This document shows, in pieces, positions 1-7,871 of a stretch of DNA of 22,010 bases. The stretch is taken from contig JAGLDO010000149.1 in the NCBI GenBank assembly GCA_023145555.1, positions 1-22,010 on the forward strand. Reading direction: 5' to 3'. The translations under genes and the position numbers were made by a program. Each line of letters begins with the position of its first letter. Within the stretch, counting starts at the first letter, position 1. The stretch comes from Bacteroidales bacterium (GTDB lineage: Bacteria > Bacteroidota > Bacteroidia > Bacteroidales > B39-G9). The notes under the pieces are model-generated. The model had not been told where the DNA came from and did no database searches. It was given only the letters and a program-made list of their open reading frames with translations.

Positions 1-827
1 ATATTTCCGTCTTTGTCTTGTATAGCATCTTTAATTTGTTCCATCCCGGAACCTCCAATGTAGGTTGAGTTTATTAATGGGTCAATAATTAAAGGATAAT
101 CATTATTATACTCACCTATTTTAAATCCATAATTACTGCTATCAATAGTATATGTTATATCGACAAATTGTTTTTTCCCTCTGATTTTTTGGTATGCAAT
201 CGGTTTAGTGAATAATATTTCTCCCTGTATAGTTTTTATCTTTAATTCGCCTTTATTATTTATTCTTATGTTACTTGTATTTCCCAATAAAATTTTAATA
301 TTATCGGGATTGGCTCCAGGCATAACTGTAAATATTTTTTCTACATTATTGTTAGTTGCTTTTAGGCTAAGATTTATTCCATGGTAAATTTCTCCAAAAC
401 AAATTTCTTTATAACAGTCAATATTTTTTCTCCATTTTTCAGAATTATTACCTTTAAAATAGTTTACTTTTGTTTTAAGTTTGTTTTTTCCTATTATTTT
501 CCCTTTAATTTCTTTACCAAAATTTTCTGCAAATGAAATAATATTATATGCTGTGTCTTTTTTTGAAATTAACGAATAAAAAATTTTCCCGCTGTTGGTA
601 ATATATACTTTCCCGCCTTTTATTTTAGCATAATAACAAATTGTATCGCTTAATTGTCCTTTGTTTTCAATAAAAAAATTTGTAAACCTGTTTAAAGTTT
701 TTAATTCTTTATTTATGTTTTTTGTTTCGAAAATAGGTTTTTGTCCTTTTTTTATATTTATTATGAATAAAATAAGAAGTGCAGAGCTGATAAAACATGT
801 TGAAAAAATTAAAAATTTAGTTCTCAT
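1..827 (-). CDS. SBBP-type beta-propeller surface protein, N-terminal part (runs off left edge)
   Basis: Reading the minus strand from ATG at 827-825 gives 275 uninterrupted codons to the window edge, so the C-terminus is missing. Residues 1-24 form a hydrophobic signal or anchor segment. A conserved N-terminal domain follows, typical of Bacteroidota SBBP-repeat proteins: FIENKGQ at 52-58, YYAKIKGGKVYITNSG around 65-80, PGANPDNI at 170-177, KPIAYQ at 208-213 and PLIIDP at 245-250. The first propeller blade (STYIGGSG, then DKDGN) starts just before the edge. Members of this family are large secreted or surface proteins, often ending in a T9SS sorting domain; that end is not visible here. It is the last gene of the minus-strand cluster, 137 bp after the GloVer gene. 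The family call is by remembered motifs; the function is unknown. Confidence 0.85.
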   Translation of the reverse strand, partial: MRTKFLIFSTCFISSALLILFIINIKKGQKPIFETKNINKELKTLNRFTNFFIENKGQLSDTICYYAKIKGGKVYITNSGKIFYSLISKKDTAYNIISFAENFGKEIKGKIIGKNKLKTKVNYFKGNNSEKWRKNIDCYKEICFGEIYHGINLSLKATNNNVEKIFTVMPGANPDNIKILLGNTSNIRINNKGELKIKTIQGEILFTKPIAYQKIRGKKQFVDITYTIDSSNYGFKIGEYNNDYPLIIDPLINSTYIGGSGMEQIKDAIQDKDGN

Positions 828-919
828 TATATTTTTTTCATCAATTATTAATTTAATAAGTAAAAACACACTCCTGCTCACTAGTGAAAGCGATATTTTG
901 GAGTTTGATTTATTATGAA

Positions 920-962
920 CTAATTTACAATAATTTGTTTTGTAAATTTATCTTCTCCCTGT
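920..962 (-). repeat. 43-bp direct repeat, copy A (orphan tail of upstream gene)
   Basis: Positions 920-962 are identical to 2430-2472. Copy B is the genuine 3' end of the NCHSYA gene, coding QGEDKFTKQIIVN and stop. Copy A lies 2 bp past the stop of the GloVer gene and is non-coding, although it sits in the same frame as that stop codon. The pair exactly brackets the GloVer gene. Confidence 0.95.
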
Positions 963-964
963 CT

Positions 965-2374
965 TTATTTAATTATCAATTTATCTGTTTTTAAAAGTTT
1001 ACTATCTAAATCGTATATTAATATAACATAAGTTCCCGGCATTAATTTAGAAATATTAGTTTCTTTTGTTTTAGATTTAATAAGCAACTCGCCTGAAATG
1101 TTATAAATTTTCATTACAAAGTCAGTATTATAAGCAATTTTCAAAATATTTGAACCAGGATTTGGGTAAATCTTAATTTTTTTATTTTTTGTAAGAGTTT
1201 CTATAGAAACATTATTTTTTATTTCAATTAAATCGTTTCCCATAGGAAAAGAACCATTATTGCCGTCAAAATTTAATTTTTTTATATAACTATTAGTGGC
1301 AGGATCATATTCAAAAATCACACCACATTTTACTGTACCATCTCCGCCATAAGTTGTCATTCCATAAAGTTTTCCGTTTGATGACTGAACCAAACTTCCT
1401 TTTGAATGACCACCTGTGTTAATCTTATCAAAAATCACCTTTTTAGTAAAATTATTAGTAACAATATCATATTCAAATAATAATCCATAATCATTTGCTG
1501 CCCCATTAAATGCTATTCCATATAATTTACCATTTGATGCTTGCACTAAACTTCCATATGGATGACATCCTGTAGTAATACTGTCAAAATTTAATTTTAC
1601 AACATAAGTATTAGTTGAAATATTATATTCAAACAACACACCTTTATCATCAATTCCACCAGAACTTGTCAATCCGTAAAGTTTATTATTTGAAGTCTGA
1701 ATTAAACTTCCGCAAGGATAACTTCCTTTAGCTCCGTCAAAATCAAACATCTTTTTATAAATATTATTTACAATATCAAATTCAAACAGCACTCCTTTGT
1801 CATTTGTTCCGCCATAAGCAGTCATTCCATAAAGTTTATCATTTGATACCTGCAATAAATTACCAAGAGGATCGCTTCCTTGAGAACCATCAAAGTCAGT
1901 TACTTTTACATAAATATTAGAATCAAAATTATATTCAAATATTACTCCGTTGCCATTTATTCCTCCACCCTGCGTCATACCATATAATTTGCCGTTTGTA
2001 GCTTGAATTAAGCTTGCTCCGGGATAACGTCCTTTAGTTCCGTCAAAATCAATTTTTTTTGTATAGATATTGTTAACAGGATTAAATTCAAATAAAACTC
2101 CTACATGGTTATTTCCACCATCGTAAGTCATGCCATATAATTTTCCGTTTGATGCTTGCATTATACTTCCTCGTGGACAACTGCCTGTGGTATTTATTTT
2201 GAAATCATATTTTTTTATATAAATATTAGAATCCGGATTATATTCAAATAATACTCCTGTTTCATCTGTCCCACCATAAGTTGTCATTCCATATAAAATA
2301 GATTGAGCATAAGACTTATTTAATAAAATGCTTAAAGCAGATAATAAAATTAAAAAGTAATATTTATATTTCAT
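965..2374 (-). CDS. GloVer-repeat secreted protein with T9SS type A sorting domain
   Basis: 469 residues. Residues 1-23 are a signal peptide (hydrophobic core, cleavage near SYA/Q). The body is seven tandem units of about 51-53 residues with the consensus LYGMT.YGG....GVLFEY....N.Y.KK..FD....G..P.GSL.Q.SNGK, matching the Gloeobacter/Verrucomicrobia-type (GloVer) tandem repeats, which probably form a beta-propeller. The last 74 residues are a T9SS C-terminal domain with YPNP at 403-406 and a terminal GTYVILIY...KLIIK strand pattern, so the protein is predicted to be carried across the outer membrane and anchored or released. It follows the NCHSYA gene by 55 bp on the same strand and is bracketed by a 43-bp direct repeat, which suggests it was inserted there. 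Ligand and role are unknown. Confidence 0.9.
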   Translation of the reverse strand: MKYKYYFLILLSALSILLNKSYAQSILYGMTTYGGTDETGVLFEYNPDSNIYIKKYDFKINTTGSCPRGSIMQASNGKLYGMTYDGGNNHVGVLFEFNPVNNIYTKKIDFDGTKGRYPGASLIQATNGKLYGMTQGGGINGNGVIFEYNFDSNIYVKVTDFDGSQGSDPLGNLLQVSNDKLYGMTAYGGTNDKGVLFEFDIVNNIYKKMFDFDGAKGSYPCGSLIQTSNNKLYGLTSSGGIDDKGVLFEYNISTNTYVVKLNFDSITTGCHPYGSLVQASNGKLYGIAFNGAANDYGLLFEYDIVTNNFTKKVIFDKINTGGHSKGSLVQSSNGKLYGMTTYGGDGTVKCGVIFEYDPATNSYIKKLNFDGNNGSFPMGNDLIEIKNNVSIETLTKNKKIKIYPNPGSNILKIAYNTDFVMKIYNISGELLIKSKTKETNISKLMPGTYVILIYDLDSKLLKTDKLIIK

Positions 2375-2429
2375 GATTTCAAATTTTTATATAACACATA
2401 ATTTTTTTTGATATTTTATATTTTTACAG

Positions 2430-2472
2430 CTAATTTACAATAATTTGTTTTGTAAATTTATCTTCTCCCTGT
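2430..2472 (-). repeat. 43-bp direct repeat, copy B (3' end of NCHSYA gene)
   Basis: Identical to 920-962. Here it is coding: the last 13 codons and stop of the NCHSYA gene. The repeats are 1510 bp apart in the same orientation and the unit between them carries the GloVer gene. Identity stops abruptly at both ends. Confidence 0.95.
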
Positions 2473-3509
2473 ATTATTTGAATAAAATATCTGTCTTTTT
2501 TTAAATCTTTTAACTTTATTTGTACAAATTTTTTATTTGATTCATCTCTGTAAATCAGATTGTTATTTTTGTCAAAGAATAAAATTTCATAATTTAATTT
2601 TAGATCTTCTACATTTTTATATTCTTCTTTTTCAACAAAATTTATATTTAAGTATTCATTTACAGGATTTGGGAAAACATTTATATTATATGCTTTTAGA
2701 CCCGGAACATGCTCAATTCCAACTTTTAAGTATTTTTTTGTAATTGCAGCATCTTCTAAATGTCCTGTATTACTACTAATTAATACTTTAACCCAAGTGT
2801 TCGCTATTATATTTGATATTGCTTGTATTTTTATTTGATTGCCATAATTGCTCACAACATGAATATTACTGCTTGTTGACCATGTATAAGTGCCTCCGTT
2901 AATATTTTCAACACTATATTGATATACTTTATTTAATGTAATATTTTTAGGTCCGCTTATTTTTGTAGAAACATAATATTGATTTGTTTTCCCAATATAA
3001 CCTGGAGGTACATAATTTTCCGTATGTTTATAAAGTGCATATGGTCCCCATTTTGAAATAATCATATTTTGATTATTTGTTTTATTCGCACTATGAGTAA
3101 TAATATCACTATTATCTCTATATTTAATTTTAAGATTACTTGCATCGTTAAAATTATTTACTCTAATATAACTCTTATCAGTATAATATTTAATTGCTTC
3201 ATCTCCATCAATCCATACTATATCATACCAATTTCCTTCTGTACGATGTAATGCATAAGAGTGACAATTATATTTCATTGATGCATTACCAATTACAATT
3301 GCATTTGGAAAAGTAGTACTAAAATAATTATTTACTTCTTCAATATCAGATGGCCACCAATCATTATATATTTTTAATGCAACAACAGGTGTTCCTTTCG
3401 GGGTATATCTTATAACTTCATCAGGGTCGGGACCTGGTTGGGCTACAATATTAGTTGTCCAAAACAAAACGAAACCTGTAAATATTATTAAATTTTTTAT
3501 TGTTTTCAT
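2430..3509 (-). CDS. Secreted NCHSYA protein, putative cysteine-peptidase-like fold, T9SS sorting domain
   Basis: 359 residues with a signal peptide (cleavage near VAQ, residue 24). The N-terminal domain has a conserved-looking KYNCHSYALH stretch (Cys82, His83) and a later DIITHSA (His139), then KWGPYALYKH (153-162). A Cys in a short helix-like motif followed by a His in a strand is how NlpC/P60-like and transglutaminase-like peptidases and amidases arrange their catalytic pair; assigning such activity here is inference. Residues of about 180-262 look like an Ig/PKD-like beta domain (TYTWS near 207-211). The C-terminus is a T9SS type A domain with FPNP at 279-282 and ending KQIIVN. It starts 11 bp after the preceding small secreted protein, so the two are probably co-transcribed and perhaps work together. 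Confidence 0.8.
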   Translation of the reverse strand: MKTIKNLIIFTGFVLFWTTNIVAQPGPDPDEVIRYTPKGTPVVALKIYNDWWPSDIEEVNNYFSTTFPNAIVIGNASMKYNCHSYALHRTEGNWYDIVWIDGDEAIKYYTDKSYIRVNNFNDASNLKIKYRDNSDIITHSANKTNNQNMIISKWGPYALYKHTENYVPPGYIGKTNQYYVSTKISGPKNITLNKVYQYSVENINGGTYTWSTSSNIHVVSNYGNQIKIQAISNIIANTWVKVLISSNTGHLEDAAITKKYLKVGIEHVPGLKAYNINVFPNPVNEYLNINFVEKEEYKNVEDLKLNYEILFFDKNNNLIYRDESNKKFVQIKLKDLKKDRYFIQIIQGEDKFTKQIIVN

Positions 3510-3520
3510 TATTTAAGAAT

Positions 3521-4252
3521 TTATTGATTAATAAAATAATTAGCTTTATCAATGATTATATCCAAAGTTTCTTTTTTGTAAAATTTTATTTTTTTATTAA
3601 AAATTTCCACTTCTTCGCGTTTACTACTATTAATATCAGAAAAATCGTAATTATTATTTTTTAATACACGTATTATTATTAAAACCGATGTAGCCTGGTT
3701 ATAAATAGAATAATTCCCATTTTCATGTTTTTTGTTAATTTTTAAAAGTGTTTCTTTTACAAGTTCTTTTTGTTCCTCTTTTTTCATTGTATTTAATATT
3801 TTCTCTTGTGAAAGAAACAATTCAATAAATGTAAACCTGAATTTACCATCGTTTATTACTTTATTTTTATTGTTGGCATAATTGTTTGTTTCCATTTTTT
3901 TATATATTTTCATTAAGTTCTTGCCTGCGTCTTGCCTTTTTAATAATTCTTTAAAACAATTAAAATGTCCTACAAAACTTTCAAATCCATCCTGTAAATT
4001 TTCTGAAGCAAATATAGAACCATAAAGTGGATGATTAAGACATGTTATAACGAGACCTTCTGTACTCATGTTTTTTAATATATCTTCTGGAACCTGACAT
4101 GCTTTTATCATTTCATAAGTGTCTTTAAATTGTTTCCATTCATTTGTTCCCGATTTAACAGGATAATCATAAGCATCGTTGTTTTCTTGTGCGTTTACAA
4201 TAAATGTAAATAACAAAAAAATAAAAGAAATTAATAGTGTTTTAGTTTTCAT
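3521..4252 (-). CDS. Secreted protein of unknown function
   Basis: 243 residues. Residues 1-21 are a signal peptide (MKTKTLLISFIFLLFTFIVN then AQ), so it is periplasmic or secreted. It has no sorting domain and no lipobox. The N-terminal half carries a block that looks conserved in Bacteroidota proteins I have seen: ACQVPEDILKNMSTEGL, then CLNHPLYGSIFA, then ELLKRQDAGKNL. The rest is charged and probably helical. I cannot assign a function. It is the first gene of the minus-strand cluster and ends 11 bp before the NCHSYA gene starts, so the pair is likely one transcript. A possible promoter lies about 220 bp upstream. Confidence 0.75.
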   Translation of the reverse strand: MKTKTLLISFIFLLFTFIVNAQENNDAYDYPVKSGTNEWKQFKDTYEMIKACQVPEDILKNMSTEGLVITCLNHPLYGSIFASENLQDGFESFVGHFNCFKELLKRQDAGKNLMKIYKKMETNNYANNKNKVINDGKFRFTFIELFLSQEKILNTMKKEEQKELVKETLLKINKKHENGNYSIYNQATSVLIIIRVLKNNNYDFSDINSSKREEVEIFNKKIKFYKKETLDIIIDKANYFINQ

Positions 4253-4261
4253 CAGTATATA

Positions 4262-4303
4262 ATTTTAATTTTTAATTTTTAAGTGTTAAGTGTTAAGTGT
4301 TAA
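4262..4303. repeat. Heptamer tandem array with TTAA core, six units
   Basis: Six in-phase 7-bp units: TTTTAAT twice, TTTTAAG once, TGTTAAG three times. TTAA recurs every 7 bp over 42 bp. It begins 10 bp upstream of the minus-strand start at 4252, inside its probable 5' leader. Confidence 0.9.
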
Positions 4304-4471
4304 GTTTCACAAGGTTGTTGTTGACAACTTGTATTAATAATTTTTAAAGATAAAACTTTATTTTTAAATTTATCTGGTTTTTGTAAAAAAATTTCAGGTT
4401 TTATTTCAAACCATTTTTTAATTTCATCTCGAGTTTTCGGGCTTGTTTATGTTAGTCTGTATAAATTATTT

Positions 4472-4479
4472 CAAAGATA
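4472..4479 (-). promoter_or_regulatory. Possible Bacteroidota -7 promoter box, minus strand
   Basis: The minus strand reads TATCTTTG, matching TAnnTTTG. No TTG is found about 19-20 nt upstream, so support is partial. It would drive the minus-strand cluster with a leader of roughly 210 nt that contains the heptamer array. Confidence 0.4.
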
Positions 4480-4548
4480 TATATGTTTTTTACTAAAAAA
4501 CACTTTTTTTAACTAATTTTACAATCAAAATTTTAAAATAAAATTATC

Positions 4549-5007
4549 ATGTTACAAAGAATTCAAAGTCTTTATTTATTTATTGTATTGGTGCTTACAG
4601 CCGTAATGTTTTTTTTGCCTTTTGCTGATTTTTATGTTACCTGCAGTAAATTTGTTTTTAATTTTTCAGGAATTATCAATACACAAACCAATGATTTAAT
4701 TATAAGGATATTACCTATTGTAATATTACTTTCGTTAATTATTTTTATCTGCATTCTTGCAATTTTTAGTTTTAAGAAACGCATGTTTCAAATTAAACTC
4801 GGGAAAATTAACATTATTTTTCTCCTTGCCTTAATTGCAATTGAAATAGTTTCTGTTTTTAGGATTAAAGATTTTTTTAAAGGTGAAGATATTAGATTCT
4901 TATTCCCGTTAATATTGCCTGTAATTTCAATTATTTTAATATTATTAGCAAACAGAGCAATAAAAAAAGATGAAAATCTCGTGCGTTCTGTTGACAGAAT
5001 AAGATAG
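4549..5007 (+). CDS. DUF4293 family membrane protein
   Basis: 152 residues with about four membrane helices (near 5-27, 49-72, 82-101 and 115-135). The opening MLQRIQSLYL and the closing LANRAIKKDENLVRSVDRIR are the hallmark ends of DUF4293, a small integral membrane family common in Bacteroidota. Length and topology fit. No biochemical role is known to me. It is the first gene of the plus-strand block. The basic and acidic C-terminal tail after the fourth helix is typical of the family and probably cytoplasmic. Confidence 0.9.
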   Translation: MLQRIQSLYLFIVLVLTAVMFFLPFADFYVTCSKFVFNFSGIINTQTNDLIIRILPIVILLSLIIFICILAIFSFKKRMFQIKLGKINIIFLLALIAIEIVSVFRIKDFFKGEDIRFLFPLILPVISIILILLANRAIKKDENLVRSVDRIR

Positions 5008-5023
5008 ATTTAGTAGCGAGTTA

Positions 5024-5054
5024 ATAAAGTTTATAAAGTTAAATGTTTAATGTT
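5024..5054. repeat. Left arm of 31-bp inverted repeat flanking the lipoprotein gene
   Basis: The reverse complement matches 5648-5678 at 29 of 31 positions. The arm overlaps a run of four 7-bp units (TTAAATG, TTTAATG, TTTAAAG, TTAAAAG at 5039-5066) lying directly upstream of the start at 5068. Confidence 0.8.
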
Positions 5055-5067
5055 TAAAGTTAAAAGT

Positions 5068-5622
5068 ATGAAAAGAATTATTATTATAATATTTGTTGCA
5101 TCAGTTTTTTTGTTTTCATGTGTAAATAAAGAAACAAAAGTTAAGATTGATAAAATTGACAGTTTGTTAATTCAGATTGATAGTTTAAGCTATGAATTAG
5201 AACAAGTAAAAATTGATAGCTTGCGAGCAGTTTATTCTGTTACGAAAAGCAATAATGAATTCTTTCAAAATAATAATTTCGATATGCCTGAAGATAAGGC
5301 TTTTATTAAAGATTTTGGCGGCTATGGATTAGTTGGTAAAAATTTAAAACGACTTTTGGGGAGTTACAATACGATGAATACCGATATTGAGTACTCAAAG
5401 AAACAATTAATTAATTTGCGACATGACATAAAAAAAGAATTACTTACTAATTCAGATACTATAAATAGATATATTATTGATGAAGAAGAGGCTGTAAATA
5501 ATATTAAAGTAAATTTGTTGCCAAAAATTCAATTATTAAATAAGCAATTGCCTCTTTATTATAAAACACATAAAAGAATTGAAAATTTTAAAAAGAAAAT
5601 CGAATTGAGAATTAAGAATTAA
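5068..5622 (+). CDS. Putative lipoprotein of unknown function with coiled-coil segment
   Basis: 184 residues from ATG at 5068. An in-frame ATG at 5050 exists but lies inside repeat sequence; the 5068 start gives a clean type II signal (MKRIIIIIFVASVFLFSC) with the lipobox cysteine at residue 18. After the cysteine, a KIDSLLIQIDSLSYELEQVK heptad-like stretch suggests a coiled coil, and the C-terminal half is also strongly helical and charged. Acylation would anchor it in the inner or outer membrane facing the periplasm. The last three codons and the stop lie inside a heptamer array. A near-perfect inverted repeat flanks the gene. The following gene encodes an exported TPR protein in the same direction, 57 bp on. 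No family is recognised. Confidence 0.8.
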   Translation: MKRIIIIIFVASVFLFSCVNKETKVKIDKIDSLLIQIDSLSYELEQVKIDSLRAVYSVTKSNNEFFQNNNFDMPEDKAFIKDFGGYGLVGKNLKRLLGSYNTMNTDIEYSKKQLINLRHDIKKELLTNSDTINRYIIDEEEAVNNIKVNLLPKIQLLNKQLPLYYKTHKRIENFKKKIELRIKN

Positions 5623-5636
5623 GAATTAAGAATTTA
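5602..5636. repeat. Heptamer tandem array (GAATTAA), five units
   Basis: In-phase units GAATTGA, GAATTAA three times, GAATTTA. The array crosses the lipoprotein stop codon (TAA at 5620-5622) and supplies its last residues, so slippage would alter the C-terminus or the stop. Confidence 0.9.
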
Positions 5637-5647
5637 GATTTATCAGT

Positions 5648-5678
5648 AACATTAAACATTAAACTTTATAAACTCTAT
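5648..5678. repeat. Right arm of 31-bp inverted repeat flanking the lipoprotein gene
   Basis: Inverted copy of 5024-5054 (29 of 31). It ends 1 bp before the ATG of the TPR gene at 5680 and so forms its whole upstream sequence, including any ribosome binding region. It contains AACATTA twice and AACTTTA once, in 7-bp phase. Confidence 0.8.
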
Positions 5679-5679
5679 A

Positions 5680-7503
5680 ATGGCGAAGAGATTTTTTTTC
5701 ATATTATTATTTTCATTATTTGGCTTATTAGTTTTTTCCCAAAACCAAAATTCAGACACACAACTTGCTTATCAATATTTTAGGAATAATGATTTTGAGA
5801 AAGCAACGGTTTTATACAAAAAATTATTTGAACAAAATAAATCCTCAGTTTACTACAGATATTATGTTAATTGTTTAATAGGATTGCAAGATTATGAGTT
5901 AGCCGAAAAAGTTATAAAAAAGCAATTAAAAAAGAAACGTAATAAATTACCATATTATATTGAATTAGGTTCTTTATATAAACTCCAAAACAAACCTTCA
6001 AAAGCAAAAGACAGATATGATTATGTGATAAAAAAGCTGCCTGTCAACGAAAATCAGATTTCAATAATTGCCAATAAATTTATTGTTAAACGTGAGTATG
6101 ATTATGCGGAAAAAGTTTTTTTAAAGGGTCAAAAATTATTGAACGACAAAGATTTTTTCAATTTTGAACTTGCAAATCTTTATTATTATCAGCGAAATTA
6201 TTCTAAAATGATTGAGCAGTATCTCGATATGTTAAGCATAAGCGAAATGTATTTACAAACAGTTCAAAATAGATTGCAATCTGCTGTTTATGGCGATGTT
6301 GACAATAGTTTGAGAGCTTTGCTAAAAGCTGCATTAATAAAAAGAATACAAAAGCAAGCAGACAAAACTGTTTTTAACGAATTGCTAATTTGGTTATATA
6401 TTCAGGATAAAGATTTTGAAAATGCCATGGTTCAAGCCAAAGCATTAGACCTGAGAAAAAACGAAAACGGGGAGCGATTAATTGCTTTGGCACGTTTGTC
6501 AAACTCAAACGAAAATTATGATGTAGCAGTTAGTGCATATCAGTATGTTATTGATAAAGGAGTAAATTTTGGATATTATTTAATTGCAAGAAAGGAACAA
6601 GTTGAAGTTCTTTATAAGAAATTAATTACTGAAAACAATTTTCAATACAATGATTTACTTAGTTTAGAAAATAATTTTATTAATACAATTTTTATTCTTG
6701 GAGAGAATGATAAGTCAGTAGAACTCTCAACAAAATTAGCTCATTTGCAAGCATTTTATATAGACGAATTTGAAAAAGCAATTAAAACATTAAACAATTC
6801 CCTAAAAATTAAAAGAGCAGATTCTCGTTTGCTGGCAAAGTGTAAATTAGAATTAGCCGATGTATATTTGTACTCAGGTGATATGTGGAACGCAACATTA
6901 ACCTATGCGCAAGTTGAACGCTCAAATAAAAATAACCCGATTGGTTATGAAGCAAAATTCCGAAAATCAAAATTAGCTTATTACATTGGTGATTTTAAAT
7001 GGGCTCAAGCGCAATTAGATGTTTTAAAAGCAAGCACATCAAAATTAATTGCAAACGATGCTTGCCAACTTTCGTTGATAATTAGCGATAATTCAGATGA
7101 TGATTCTGTAAATACATCATTAGAGATGTATGCGCGAGCAGATTTGTTGGTTTTTCGAAACAAAGATTCACTTGCATTATTAACTCTCGATTCAATTTTC
7201 ATCCAATTTCCAACAAGCTCAATTATTGATGATGCTATTTATAAAAAAGCAACAATTTATATCAACAATAAACAATATATTAAAGCAGCCGAAAATTTTA
7301 AAAAAATTGTCAATACTTATTCTTATGATGTTTGGGCTGATAATTCTCTTTTCAATTTAGCTAAAATATACGACAATTATTTAAACGATAAAGAAAAAGC
7401 ACAGAAACTGTATAAGAGAATATTGACCGATTACCCCGGAAGCATTTATGTTGTTCAAGCCCGTAAGCGATTTCGTTTGCTAAGAGGTGACTTGCTTGAA
7501 TAA
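5680..7503 (+). CDS. Exported tetratricopeptide (TPR) repeat protein
   Basis: 607 residues with a signal peptide (residues 1-20, hydrophobic, LLVFS/Q), so it is exported to the periplasm or tethered to the outer membrane by partners. The mature part is helical TPR-like throughout, with recognisable units such as AYQYFRNNDFEKATVLYKKL near the N-terminus and KAAENFKKIVNTYSYDVWAD near the C-terminus. The final segment, KAQKLYKRILTDYPGSIYVVQARKRFRLLRGD, resembles the ends of BamD/YbgF-like periplasmic TPR proteins. TPR scaffolds mediate protein-protein contacts; the partner is unknown. It is 57 bp downstream of the lipoprotein gene and 21 bp upstream of the DUF4286 gene, so it is probably co-transcribed with both. 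Confidence 0.85.
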   Translation: MAKRFFFILLFSLFGLLVFSQNQNSDTQLAYQYFRNNDFEKATVLYKKLFEQNKSSVYYRYYVNCLIGLQDYELAEKVIKKQLKKKRNKLPYYIELGSLYKLQNKPSKAKDRYDYVIKKLPVNENQISIIANKFIVKREYDYAEKVFLKGQKLLNDKDFFNFELANLYYYQRNYSKMIEQYLDMLSISEMYLQTVQNRLQSAVYGDVDNSLRALLKAALIKRIQKQADKTVFNELLIWLYIQDKDFENAMVQAKALDLRKNENGERLIALARLSNSNENYDVAVSAYQYVIDKGVNFGYYLIARKEQVEVLYKKLITENNFQYNDLLSLENNFINTIFILGENDKSVELSTKLAHLQAFYIDEFEKAIKTLNNSLKIKRADSRLLAKCKLELADVYLYSGDMWNATLTYAQVERSNKNNPIGYEAKFRKSKLAYYIGDFKWAQAQLDVLKASTSKLIANDACQLSLIISDNSDDDSVNTSLEMYARADLLVFRNKDSLALLTLDSIFIQFPTSSIIDDAIYKKATIYINNKQYIKAAENFKKIVNTYSYDVWADNSLFNLAKIYDNYLNDKEKAQKLYKRILTDYPGSIYVVQARKRFRLLRGDLLE

Positions 7504-7524
7504 ATTTTAATTAAGATTAATAAT

Positions 7525-7830
7525 ATGATTATTTATAATACAACAATTAACGTTAATGAAAATGTTGTTGATGAATTTGTTAATTGGATAAAGCAAGAAT
7601 ATATTCCAAAAATTATTGCTACAAATTTATTTATTGATATTAATTTATTCGAAGTTCTTGTTGAAGAAGAAATGGGAGGTATTACTTTTTCATTACAACA
7701 TTCAATGAAAAATATGGAAACTTATAATGAATTTAATGAAAAACATTTTCGGAATTTCGACAAAATCTTTCATGATAAATTCACCAATAATTATGTTTCG
7801 TTTTCTACTTTTATGCAAAGAGTTGACTAA
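7525..7830 (+). CDS. DUF4286 family protein
   Basis: 101 residues, no signal peptide, no membrane helix, so cytoplasmic. The start MIIYNTTINVNENVVDEFVNW followed by IKQEYIPKIIATNLF, the central ITFSLQH and a conserved C-terminal F.T.. segment are the pattern of DUF4286, a small alpha/beta family common in Bacteroidota that resembles ferredoxin-like (EthD/antibiotic-monooxygenase-like) folds. Length fits the family. The role is unknown. It starts 21 bp after the TPR gene. Confidence 0.85.
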   Translation: MIIYNTTINVNENVVDEFVNWIKQEYIPKIIATNLFIDINLFEVLVEEEMGGITFSLQHSMKNMETYNEFNEKHFRNFDKIFHDKFTNNYVSFSTFMQRVD

Positions 7831-7871
7831 TTTTTTAACTTTCAACTTTATTAACTTCATAAATTACATTT

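Larger units (their letters stand above)
4253..4548. other. Divergent intergenic region
   Basis: 296 bp between the outward-facing blocks. It holds a heptamer array (4262-4303), an imperfect inverted repeat around 4308-4330 (CAAGGTTGT against ACAACTTG) and a minus-strand -7 box (4472-4479). On the plus strand, TAATTTTA at 4514-4521 resembles a -7 box for the gene at 4549, but the last base differs from consensus and no -33 TTG is seen. I find no small gene here. Confidence 0.7.

Noticed and set aside
661..918. Plus-strand open frame of 85 codons
   Set aside because: It lies mostly antisense to the SBBP-type gene, which has clear family motifs on the minus strand; the plus frame has only low-complexity hydrophobic content.
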